Of a DNA stretch of 64,000 bases, positions 51,323 through 58,745 are shown piece by piece (positions within the stretch are counted from its first letter, which is position 1; every line of letters begins with the position of its first letter). The stretch lies in the NCBI GenBank assembly GCA_942492835.1, contig OW818645.1, positions 2,046,001 through 2,110,000 on the forward strand, in the 5' to 3' direction. The notes under the pieces were generated by a model, which saw nothing but the letters and a program-made list of their open reading frames with translations, was not told where the DNA came from and ran no database searches. This DNA comes from GWB2-37-7 sp942492835 (lineage in GTDB: Bacteria > Bacillota > Clostridia > Lutisporales > Lutisporaceae). The position numbers and the translations under genes were made by a program.

Positions 51323-52321
51323 TTATTGAACTGTATAACCCTTACTATTCCAATATGATGTAGGATTAGAATTTGTTAGGGTATAATCATTTACACTAGG
51401 GTATCCTAATGTTCTATATCCATCACATACTTCAACGTGAGTATGAATAGCACCATTAGCACCACGTGAACTTTCATATCCTATTATAGTAGTTGGATAT
51501 ACCGTATCACCCTCTGCAATATTTGAAGATGGATCTAAATGCATATAAACTACTGTTTTTTGTGCATTCTCATCATAAATTGCAATTGTTGATAAACTAC
51601 TAGAGCTACCCTCTACAATATTAGTAACTGTACCCGTAATCAAAGAGTATACATTTATACCGCTACCATATGCAAAGTCAATTCCTTCATGTCTACCAGG
51701 TGTTGACACATATCCATCAAAGCCACATGTTATTTTACTAGATAAAGTAGAGTTGTTATATAGGGCTCTTGACAAGGTTGTTGTAGTAGAATTTGTCGAA
51801 GCATAAATCCAACCAATCTTCCAGCCACCTGTTACATTATACATTATCTGTGCTTTTCCATTTGATATAGGACATAACATATATATTGTATCTGTAGTAT
51901 AAACAGTGCCAAAGGAAGTACTCATATCGCTTTTTCGATATACAGTAGTATTTTCATTTATAGTAATACTTTTGCAATAGCTTGTACTACTAAGTATGTT
52001 GGCTTTATTTACATAAGCAGTTTTTGTACCGCCTGAGATCGGATAACTAACCTGCCAGTATGTACCAACTGGAGATAATACTTTACATAAGTCGCTTGGA
52101 TAAATCGATCCCGCTACTGTTGTACCTGAAGAAGTGGTATAAGTTGTAACATTTGAATTGCTTAACGTATAAAATTGAGCATTAGTAAAATTTGCTGTTG
52201 CATCGCCTCCTATTACAACTGTTGAAGCGAAAATATTCATTGGAATTGCCGCAACTAAAGCAGCTATTGTAATTACTAAAGTTAATAAACGCATCGTATT
52301 TTTTCTCTTGAGTTTGTTCAT
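51323..52321 (-). CDS. Secreted M23 peptidase with SH3-like repeats
   Basis: A 332-residue exported cell-wall hydrolase. Signal peptide MNKLKRKNTMRLLTLVITIA with cleavage likely after IFAS. Two SH3-like segments cover about residues 45-190 (WQVSYPISGGTKTAYVN and AQIMYNVTGGWKIGWIY). The M23 domain has GRHEGIDFAYG and HTHVEVC zinc motifs. A palindrome in its promoter suggests specific control. ATG behind GGGGGTAATAAGA. Confidence 0.9.
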   Translation of the reverse strand: MNKLKRKNTMRLLTLVITIAALVAAIPMNIFASTVVIGGDATANFTNAQFYTLSNSNVTTYTTSSGTTVAGSIYPSDLCKVLSPVGTYWQVSYPISGGTKTAYVNKANILSSTSYCKSITINENTTVYRKSDMSTSFGTVYTTDTIYMLCPISNGKAQIMYNVTGGWKIGWIYASTNSTTTTLSRALYNNSTLSSKITCGFDGYVSTPGRHEGIDFAYGSGINVYSLITGTVTNIVEGSSSSLSTIAIYDENAQKTVVYMHLDPSSNIAEGDTVYPTTIIGYESSRGANGAIHTHVEVCDGYRTLGYPSVNDYTLTNSNPTSYWNSKGYTVQ

Positions 52322-52346
52322 TCTTATTACCCCCTAGTTATTATTT

Positions 52347-52400
52347 ATGAGTCATGCATGATTCATTTATTACAATACTACATACCAAACTTAATGTCAA
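52347..52400 (-). promoter_or_regulatory. Promoter and palindrome of the secreted M23 gene
   Basis: -35 TTGACA (52395-52400), 17-base spacer, -10 TATTGT (52372-52377) on the minus strand. A 20-bp palindrome with one mismatched pair, ATGAGTCATGCATGATTCAT (52347-52366), covers the transcription start and looks like a repressor site. Confidence 0.65.
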
Positions 52401-52747
52401 CTATTAGGATTTAAGTCATATATTGTAACTTTATAAGATATAACGTCGTAAAAACTTATATAAAAGGAATTATGCATTTAAATTATCGATAATAAGCTCC
52501 ACTCTTATGTTGTAATTGGCAAATGACGACATTATATTGCAAAAGTCCTTGCTCAAATAAAGTCAAAGAAAGCTATGTAATTATCTTACATAGCTTTTCA
52601 ATCTGAATATGGAATAGTTCAGTTTATGTAATTATTTTATTTTTATACTTTGTATAAACTCAGCGTTAATTACCTCAATACATTTATTTGCTATATTATA
52701 AACTTATTTTTTCTTTTCTCATACTATAGCATAATATTGATTTTTTA
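52401..52747. other. Spacer with one perfect hairpin
   Basis: No gene supported. A 12-bp perfect stem AAAGCTATGTAA/TTACATAGCTTT (52569-52580 with 52586-52597), followed by TTTC on the plus strand, may be a backup tRNA-operon terminator or the end of an unannotated transcript. The rest is AT-rich without recognisable structure. Confidence 0.45.
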
Positions 52748-52776
52748 CAAAAAAAAACTGTGGTGTATTCCACAGT
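52748..52776 (-). terminator. Terminator of the tRNA operon
   Basis: On the minus strand ACTGTGG-AATACA-CCACAGT is followed by nine T residues, 20 bases after tRNA-Thr. Confidence 0.92.
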
Positions 52777-52795
52777 AAATATCTTATAAATAATA

Positions 52796-52871
52796 TGGAG
52801 CTGGTGATGGGACTCGAACCCGCGACCTGCTGATTACAAATCAGCTGCTCTGCCAATTGAGCTACACCAGC
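52796..52871 (-). tRNA. tRNA-Thr (anticodon TGT), CCA encoded
   Basis: Acceptor GCTGGTG/CACCAGC, D stem GCTC/GAGC, anticodon loop TTTGTAA with TGT, T-loop TTCGAGT, CCA at 52796-52798. Last of four tRNA genes read leftward. Confidence 0.97.
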
Positions 52872-52900
52872 ATGTAATAATCTAAATCTAATTAAAATAA

Positions 52901-52977
52901 TGGCGACCCGGAAGGGGCTCGGACCCTCGACCTCCAGCGTGACAGGCTGGCATTCTAACCAACTGAACTACCGGGCC
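52901..52977 (-). tRNA. tRNA-Asp (anticodon GTC), CCA encoded
   Basis: Acceptor GGCCCGG/CCGGGTC with one G-T pair, anticodon loop CTGTCAC with GTC, discriminator G, CCA at 52901-52903. Third in the tRNA operon. Confidence 0.97.
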
Positions 52978-53040
52978 ACATTTTAATTACTGTTGTATTT
53001 GATATTATATAACATCAAATCAGTATTGTCAAATAAAAAA

Positions 53041-53116
53041 TGGTGGGAACAACAGGGTTCGAACCTGTGACCCCCTGCTTGTAAGGCAGGTGCTCTCCCA
53101 GCTGAGCTATGCTCCC
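53041..53116 (-). tRNA. tRNA-Val (anticodon TAC), CCA encoded
   Basis: Acceptor GGGAGCA/TGTTCCC, D stem GCTC/GAGC, anticodon loop CTTACAA with TAC, T arm ACAGG-TTCGAAC-CTGT, CCA at 53041-53043. Confidence 0.97.
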
Positions 53117-53121
53117 ATAAA

Positions 53122-53196
53122 TGGTGACCCATAGGGGATTCGAACCCCTGTAGCCGCCGTGAAAGGGCGGTGTCTTAACCGCTTGACCAATGGGCC
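53122..53196 (-). tRNA. tRNA-Glu (anticodon TTC), CCA encoded
   Basis: Acceptor GGCCCAT/ATGGGTC with one G-T pair, anticodon loop CTTTCAC with TTC, T-loop TTCGAAT, CCA at 53122-53124. First gene of the operon, only 5 bases from tRNA-Val. Confidence 0.97.
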
Positions 53197-53202
53197 ATAT
53201 AT

Positions 53203-53254
53203 GGCGATTTGCATCACAATTATAAATTATACTTTGCAAATCGCCACTTGTCAA
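53203..53254 (-). promoter_or_regulatory. Consensus promoter of the tRNA operon nested in an inverted repeat
   Basis: Perfect consensus hexamers on the minus strand: TTGACA (53249-53254), 17-base spacer, TATAAT (53226-53231). An 11-bp perfect inverted repeat GGCGATTTGCA/TGCAAATCGCC (53203-53213 with 53235-53245) has one arm in the spacer and one in the start of the leader, with the -10 between. Confidence 0.85.
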
Positions 53255-53290
53255 CAGATAAATTATGCTCAATAAAGTAAATTGCTGGTA

Positions 53291-54568
53291 TTAAAATTCA
53301 TCTAGCACAATTGTTTGATCTCTTCTTGGACCTACTGATATTATAGATACCTTAGTACCACAAAGCTCTTCTATTCTCTCAATATACCTAATTACATTGA
53401 TAGGCAGCTTATTATAATCAGTAATATTGCTGATATCACCCCAGCCTTCAAATTCCTCATATACTGGTTCACAGAAAGCTAAATCCTCTATACTAGCAGG
53501 GAAATCCCTTATTATTTCTCCATTTAACTTATAACCTATGCATATTTTAACAATTGGCATATCTGCTAAAGTATCAATCTTTGTAAGTGCAATTCCTGTT
53601 AAGCCATTTATCCTAGTAGCAAATCTTACAATAACAGAATCAAACCAGCCACATCTTCTTGGCCTGCCTGTTACTGTACCAAACTCAAAACCCTTTTCTC
53701 TAATTAAATCTCCATTTGAATCATTAAGCTCTGTTGGAAAAGGACCCTTTCCTACTCTTGTAGTATATGCTTTGACAACTCCTATTACCTTGTTTATCAT
53801 AGTAGGACCCACACCTGCTCCTATGGTCACTCCTCCTGATATAGGATGAGATGAGGTAACATATGGATATGTACCAAAATCTAAATCCAATAAGGTTCCT
53901 TGAGCTCCTTCAAATAATACTTTCTTCTTTGCTTTTATTGAATCATACACAAGTACAGATGCATCCGCAACATAAGCCTTTATTTGTTTTCCATAATCAA
54001 GATATTTCTCAAGCATCTCTTCATATGAATAACCATCAAAACCAAAAATCTCCTTAAGGTATCTGTTCTTTATTTCTAAGTTTGATTTCAGCTTTTCTGC
54101 AAAAACATCCTCTTTCATTAAATCACATACTCTTATGCCTATTCTCTCTGTTTTATCCATATAGGAAGGTCCTATACCCTTTTTGGTAGTACCTATATCA
54201 TTACCGCCTCTTTGAATCTCTGACAGCTCATCAATTTTCTTATGATATGGAAAAATAATATGTGTTCTATCACTTATCCTTAAATTTGCTGTAGAAATTC
54301 CCCTGTCATGAAGCATCTTAACTTCATTTAAGAACGCCTCTGGATCAAGCACTACTCCATTTCCTATAATACAAAGCTTATCTGAATGAAGTATGCCTGA
54401 AGGTATCAGGTTTAACTTATATTTCTCATTTCCAACTTCTACAGTATGTCCTGCGTTGTTTCCCCCTTGATATCTTACTACCACATCGGATTTTGAAGCT
54501 AAATAATCTGTAATCTTTCCTTTTCCTTCGTCGCCCCATTGAGCTCCGACAATAACTAATGCTGACAT
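53291..54568 (-). CDS. purA: Adenylosuccinate synthetase (canonical)
   Basis: Joins IMP and aspartate with GTP on the way to AMP. The 425-residue product has all hallmarks: GAQWGDEGKGK, RYQGGNNAGHT, GTTKKGIGPSYMDK, FEGAQGTLLDLDFGTYPYVT, TRVGKGPFPTE, TVTGRPRR and TKID. The ATG at 54568 follows AGAGGTG; the frame runs 18 bases further without a site. In Firmicutes purA commonly lies near dnaB and rplI, as it does here. The second PurA-like protein at 7202 departs from these motifs at several substrate-contact positions. Confidence 0.97.
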   Translation of the reverse strand: MSALVIVGAQWGDEGKGKITDYLASKSDVVVRYQGGNNAGHTVEVGNEKYKLNLIPSGILHSDKLCIIGNGVVLDPEAFLNEVKMLHDRGISTANLRISDRTHIIFPYHKKIDELSEIQRGGNDIGTTKKGIGPSYMDKTERIGIRVCDLMKEDVFAEKLKSNLEIKNRYLKEIFGFDGYSYEEMLEKYLDYGKQIKAYVADASVLVYDSIKAKKKVLFEGAQGTLLDLDFGTYPYVTSSHPISGGVTIGAGVGPTMINKVIGVVKAYTTRVGKGPFPTELNDSNGDLIREKGFEFGTVTGRPRRCGWFDSVIVRFATRINGLTGIALTKIDTLADMPIVKICIGYKLNGEIIRDFPASIEDLAFCEPVYEEFEGWGDISNITDYNKLPINVIRYIERIEELCGTKVSIISVGPRRDQTIVLDEF

Positions 54569-54590
54569 AGAGAACACCTCTTTCAATTTA

Positions 54591-56009
54591 TTAAAACTTT
54601 GAAACTATATCTCTCGCAACTACAACTCCTGTAACAGAAGCCTGCATAAGCCCCCTAGTAATACCTGCTCCATCTCCTATTGCATAAAGGTTACTTATAT
54701 TTGTTTCAAAATTATTATTTACCTGAATTTTGCTGGAGTAGAATTTGCACTCTACACCATAAAGTAATGTATTTTTTGAATACATTCCGGGAGCTATTTT
54801 ATCAAAGGCTCTTATAGCCTCTATAATCGATGTAAGATATCTATTTGGCAAAACATAGCTTAGGTCTCCAGGAACTGCATTCTTTAACGTAGGTATCGTT
54901 GAGGACTTTCTAAGCCTATCCTTGTCCGTACGTCTCCCTTGCAGTAAATCACCCAATCTCTGCACCATTATGCCACCGCCTGTAAGCATATTTGCCAGTC
55001 TTCCTATGTATTTTCCATATTCTATAGGCTCATTGAATGGCTCTGTAAACCTTGTAGATACTAGCAGTGCAAAGTTTGTGTTTTCTGTCTTTAGCTTACT
55101 ATCAGCGTAGCTATGACCATTTACCATTGTTATGCCGCCCTCATAAGTCTCCTGTGATACAACACCACCTGGATTCATACAGAAGGTTCTAACCTTATTA
55201 TCAAAGGTATCAGAATAATATATAAGCTTGGCTTCATAAAGCTCTCTTGTCAAATCATCCATAACACTGTTTGGAACCTCAACTCTTACCCCAATATCAA
55301 CTGCATTGTTTGTATTTGGTATATTGAGTTTCCTTGCCTGATCCGACAGCCACTGTGCTCCACCTCTACCAGGTGCTGCAATAATATAATCTGCTGTTAC
55401 CATATAGCTTTCTTTATTTTTTAGAAGCTTTACTCCTACTGCCTTGTTATCTTCTACTATTATCTCTGTTGCTGAAGTAAGCTCTGAAAACTCTGTATTT
55501 GTGTTTTCTATTAACTGTTTATACATCCCCTCTAACACATAGAAAGCTTTTTCTGTACCTAGATGTCTTACAGGGCATGGTATAAGTCTTATGTTATGCT
55601 TAGAGGCTTCGTATTTAATATCGTCTACTACCTTGTTATTTAATCCGTGTACCTCCTGCTGTGCTCCAAAGCTTAAATATATTTCATCTGCATAATTTAT
55701 AAGCTTCTTAGCTTCACTCTCACTCATATAATCAGTAATATTTCCTCCAACCTCCGGGCTCAAGGATAACTTTCCATCACTGAAAGCACCCGCTCCTGCC
55801 CATCCAAAGGTTATACCACAAGGTTCACAGTTTATACATCTGTCCAAGGTTCTTGCTGGACAAGTTCTGTTCTCAATTGACCTACCCTTATCTACTATTA
55901 AAATTTCTAATTTACTGTTTTGCTTCGTTAACTCCAATGCAGTAAAAATACCTGCAGGACCAGCTCCTATTATAATTGCATCATAGTGATTCTTAATAGG
56001 CTTTGTCAT
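54591..56009 (-). CDS. FAD-dependent oxidoreductase of the COG2509 type
   Basis: A 472-residue flavoprotein. N-terminal dinucleotide-binding motif IIIGAGPAGIFTALEL, then a cysteine-rich loop CPARTLDRCINCEPCGITFG followed by GWAGAGAFSDGKL, which is distinctive for this group, and a C-terminal FAD contact GDGAGITRGLMQASVTG. Reaction and partner unknown. Its stop is 22 bases from the purA start on the same strand, so the two are probably co-transcribed. The ATG at 56009 is taken rather than the GTG inside the ribosome binding site. Confidence 0.82.
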   Translation of the reverse strand: MTKPIKNHYDAIIIGAGPAGIFTALELTKQNSKLEILIVDKGRSIENRTCPARTLDRCINCEPCGITFGWAGAGAFSDGKLSLSPEVGGNITDYMSESEAKKLINYADEIYLSFGAQQEVHGLNNKVVDDIKYEASKHNIRLIPCPVRHLGTEKAFYVLEGMYKQLIENTNTEFSELTSATEIIVEDNKAVGVKLLKNKESYMVTADYIIAAPGRGGAQWLSDQARKLNIPNTNNAVDIGVRVEVPNSVMDDLTRELYEAKLIYYSDTFDNKVRTFCMNPGGVVSQETYEGGITMVNGHSYADSKLKTENTNFALLVSTRFTEPFNEPIEYGKYIGRLANMLTGGGIMVQRLGDLLQGRRTDKDRLRKSSTIPTLKNAVPGDLSYVLPNRYLTSIIEAIRAFDKIAPGMYSKNTLLYGVECKFYSSKIQVNNNFETNISNLYAIGDGAGITRGLMQASVTGVVVARDIVSKF

Positions 56010-56100
56010 ATATATCACCCTGCCTTACAAATATTTGATATATTACCCCTAAATAATATTATCAGAATACTTTTTAATAGTCAACAAAAGCTCGAATTAT

Positions 56101-56160
56101 AATATCAATTTACATATAATAATTCGATATATTCCGAATTATTATATGTAAATTGATATT
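56101..56160. repeat. 26-bp perfect inverted repeat (potential cruciform)
   Basis: 56101-56126 and 56135-56160 are exact reverse complements separated by ATATATTC. The sequence is AT-rich with CG at the arm tips. No T-run follows on either strand. It lies between the FAD gene start and the DnaA boxes. Confidence 0.95.
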
Positions 56161-56264
56161 AACTTTCAGATTGATATTGTTTATACATATATTATATGTA
56201 ATATTTTATTTACTAAACTTCTATAGAAATTAATATTCCTTTGATTACATAAACAAAATCCACA

Positions 56265-56282
56265 TTATCCACATTATCCACA
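56265..56282 (+). promoter_or_regulatory. Two abutting consensus DnaA boxes
   Basis: TTATCCACA occurs twice end to end (56265-56273 and 56274-56282). Both match the DnaA box consensus exactly and face the same way. A near match (ATCCACA) precedes them. Confidence 0.78.
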
Positions 56283-56409
56283 GAGATATGCACATATGTT
56301 CGCTGAGTAGTGCGAAAAACAAGCATTTCAACGTGTCAAAACGCATTTTTGATGATAATTTCTTTATTTTTATATACTTATAAACAAAAACTATTCACAT
56401 GTCTAAAAG

Positions 56410-56418
56410 TTATCCACA
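56410..56418 (+). promoter_or_regulatory. Third consensus DnaA box
   Basis: TTATCCACA again, same orientation, 128 bases from the second box. The intervening DNA is AT-rich. Could be part of an origin or of a DnaA-titration site. Confidence 0.72.
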
Positions 56419-56461
56419 GGTGTTTGTAAAATCTTTGAAAATGTTTTATATTATTTTGTTG

Positions 56462-56526
56462 AAAATGTAAAATATACTTTACATTTTTTTAATTCTACTG
56501 TATATTTATAGTAAAGTTAACTTTAC
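56462..56526. promoter_or_regulatory. Paired operators GTAAA-N6-TTTAC upstream of the small Xre gene
   Basis: Site 1: AAAATGTAAA/TTTACATTTT inverted repeat at 56462-56471 and 56478-56487. Site 2: perfect 16-bp palindrome GTAAAGTTAACTTTAC at 56511-56526. Both contain GTAAA-N6-TTTAC, with centres 44 bases apart, on the same helix face. Likely bound by the Xre protein encoded at 56580. Confidence 0.75.
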
Positions 56527-56579
56527 ATTAGATGGCCATTTTCTATTTATGATAAACCAAGTTTTTTAGGAGAGATGCT

Positions 56580-56777
56580 ATGAAAAACAAAATTAAAAGT
56601 TTAAGAGAGCAATATAACATAACCCAACAGCAGCTAGCAGATTCTGTTGAAGTTTCAAGACAAACAATCATATCTCTTGAGAATGGAAGATATAATCCTT
56701 CAATTTTATTAGCATATAATATATCCAAAGTGTTTGAAAGAAGTATTGAAGAAGTTTTTGTATTTGAGGAGGAATAA
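56580..56777 (+). CDS. Small Xre-family transcriptional regulator
   Basis: A 65-residue protein that is one helix-turn-helix: LREQYNITQQQLADSVEVSR followed by QTIISLENGRYNPSILLA and the family ending FERSIEEVFVFEE. This is the compact YozG-like Xre class. ATG behind TTAGGAGA. Paired palindromes upstream suggest autoregulation; other targets unknown. Confidence 0.92.
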   Translation: MKNKIKSLREQYNITQQQLADSVEVSRQTIISLENGRYNPSILLAYNISKVFERSIEEVFVFEEE

Positions 56778-56808
56778 AGCACGCTTTTTACTTTACTAGA
56801 AAATTTTA

Positions 56809-56835
56809 AGAAGGAGGACGTAATGTCCTCCTTCT
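56809..56835 (-). terminator. Terminator of the dnaB operon
   Basis: An 11-bp perfect stem (56809-56819 with 56825-56835) directly after the dnaB stop, followed on the minus strand by TTAAAATTTT. Also closes the convergent Xre gene. Confidence 0.78.
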
Positions 56836-56836
56836 G

Positions 56837-58171
56837 TTATGCATAAGTTTTTTCTTTATTTGCAAACTTGGTGAATTGTCCTAGCCATACAAGCTCTATA
56901 GTACCAGTTGGACCGTTTCTTTGCTTCGATATAATTACCTCTGCAATATTTTTCTTCTCTGTGTCTGCATTGTAATATTCATCTCGGTAAAGGAACATTA
57001 TTACGTCTGCGTCCTGCTCTATAGCTCCAGACTCTCTAAGGTCAGACATTATAGGTTTATGATCTGCTCTAAGCTCAGGCGCACGAGATAGCTGTGCGCA
57101 CGCTACCACAGGAACTCCCAACTCCTTCGCCATGCCCTTTAAGGATCTGGATATGTCTGAGATTTCTTGCTGTCTACTGTCGTACTTCCCATTGCCTGAC
57201 ATAAGCTGAAGATAATCTATCAATACTAGCCCCAGATTATGCTCTATTTTTAGCTTTCTGCATTTTGCCCTCATTTCAGACATTGATATTGATGGAGTAT
57301 CATCAATGTATATAGGTGCTTCTGATAAAGGACCCATAGCTCTGGCAAGCTTTACCCATTCATCCTCTGAAATATCTCCAACTCTCAGTCTATGGGAATC
57401 TATAAGAGCCTCCGCACATATTATTCTTTGAGTTAACTGCTCCTTGGACATCTCCAGGCTAAATATGGCTGTTGGTACTTTATCTCTTATTCCTGACTGC
57501 TGTACCATATTTAATATAAAGGAGGTTTTACCCATAGAAGGTCTGGCTGCCACCAGCACTAAGTCTGACTTCTGAAGTCCTGATAGGATTTCATCTAAAT
57601 CATTAAAACCTGTGGATACTCCAGTTATCTTACCTTTATTTAAATACAGCTCTTCAATTCTATCAAAGTTGCTATTTAATATTTCCTTTATGTGTATAAA
57701 GCCTTGATTAGACCTGTTTAAAGATATATCAAAAATTGCCTTTTCGGCTCCTTCTATTACCTCCGATATATTTCCTGGTCCTTCATAGCTCTTGCTCATT
57801 ATCTCATTAGAAGCTTTTATAAGCTTTCTTAGTAGAGATTTTTCTTCTATAATTTTTGCATAGTTGCCTACATTATGAGTACTAGGAACAATATTCATAA
57901 GATTTGTTAAATATGTTATGCCGCCAACCGCTTCTAAGGTATTTCTTACCTTTAGCTTCTCAGGTAGAGTTATCAAGTCAACAGGCTGACCCTTGTCAAA
58001 GAGCTCAACAACTGCCTCAAATATCTCCTTATGTGCTTCTCTATAGAAGTCCTCTCCAGAAATAAATTCCGTTGCTACAGAGATAGCCTCCTTGTCCAAA
58101 AGCATTGCGCCTAGAACGGACTGTTCAGCCTCCAGGCTATTTGGAGGTATCTTTTGTATGCCTTGTATCAT
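56837..58171 (-). CDS. dnaB: Replicative DNA helicase DnaB
   Basis: A 444-residue hexameric helicase that opens DNA ahead of the replisome (called DnaC in Bacillus). N-terminal domain PPNSLEAEQSVLGAMLLD, RecA-like motor with Walker A ARPSMGKTSFILN, Walker B VLIDYLQLM, and arginine finger region GSGAIEQDAD-like text (RESGAIEQDADVIMFLYRDE). The ATG at 58171 follows TTAGGAG by 8 bases. Last gene of the mazG-like/yybS/gdpP/rplI/dnaB cluster. Confidence 0.97.
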   Translation of the reverse strand: MIQGIQKIPPNSLEAEQSVLGAMLLDKEAISVATEFISGEDFYREAHKEIFEAVVELFDKGQPVDLITLPEKLKVRNTLEAVGGITYLTNLMNIVPSTHNVGNYAKIIEEKSLLRKLIKASNEIMSKSYEGPGNISEVIEGAEKAIFDISLNRSNQGFIHIKEILNSNFDRIEELYLNKGKITGVSTGFNDLDEILSGLQKSDLVLVAARPSMGKTSFILNMVQQSGIRDKVPTAIFSLEMSKEQLTQRIICAEALIDSHRLRVGDISEDEWVKLARAMGPLSEAPIYIDDTPSISMSEMRAKCRKLKIEHNLGLVLIDYLQLMSGNGKYDSRQQEISDISRSLKGMAKELGVPVVACAQLSRAPELRADHKPIMSDLRESGAIEQDADVIMFLYRDEYYNADTEKKNIAEVIISKQRNGPTGTIELVWLGQFTKFANKEKTYA

Positions 58172-58298
58172 GTTTCTCACTCCTAAGATCCACAGTCATG
58201 TATATTATTCAAAAATAAATTTTATTACCTCTTGAATATTGCCTGCGGTAATTATGTTTATACCCTCTATGTTTTTTTCTGTCAGCTCTTACTCCTTC

Positions 58299-58745
58299 CT
58301 ATTCTGCAGCTACTGTTACTTTTACCTTTGCAGATACTTCTGGATATACCTTTATCTCTATTTCGTATGTTCCTGTTGACTTTATAGCATCACTCATCAC
58401 AATTTTTTTCTTATCAACCGGTATTTTGTACTTTGTCTTTATTATCTCTGCTATATCCTTGCTGGTTATAGATCCAAAAAGCTTACCGTTTTCTCCTGAC
58501 TTCGTCTTTATGTCAACTTTCACCTTGCTTAATTTATCGGCAAGTTCCTTAGCATTCTGTAGCTCCATATTTTTCTTGTTAGCCTCTGAGCTTCTCTTGT
58601 CTGCGATTCCTTTTAAAGCACCTTCTGATGCCTCAACCGCTAGCTTTTTGGGAAAAAGAAAATTCCTTGCATACCCATCACTAACATTTGCCATAGTATC
58701 CTTCTTGCCTAATTCTTTTACATCTTGAAGTAAAATAACCTTCAT
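58299..58745 (-). CDS. rplI: 50S ribosomal protein L9
   Basis: A 148-residue ribosomal protein. N-terminal domain MKVILLQDVKELGKKDTMAN then VSDGYARNFLFPKKLAVEAS, long connecting helix, and C-terminal domain with GKLFGSITSKDIAEII. Start abuts the gdpP stop codon. Followed by a 127-base spacer before dnaB. Confidence 0.97.
   Translation of the reverse strand: MKVILLQDVKELGKKDTMANVSDGYARNFLFPKKLAVEASEGALKGIADKRSSEANKKNMELQNAKELADKLSKVKVDIKTKSGENGKLFGSITSKDIAEIIKTKYKIPVDKKKIVMSDAIKSTGTYEIEIKVYPEVSAKVKVTVAAE

Noticed and set aside
53015..53272. 85-codon minus-strand open frame
   Set aside because: It runs through tRNA-Val and tRNA-Glu genes and has no ribosome binding site; the frame is incidental.
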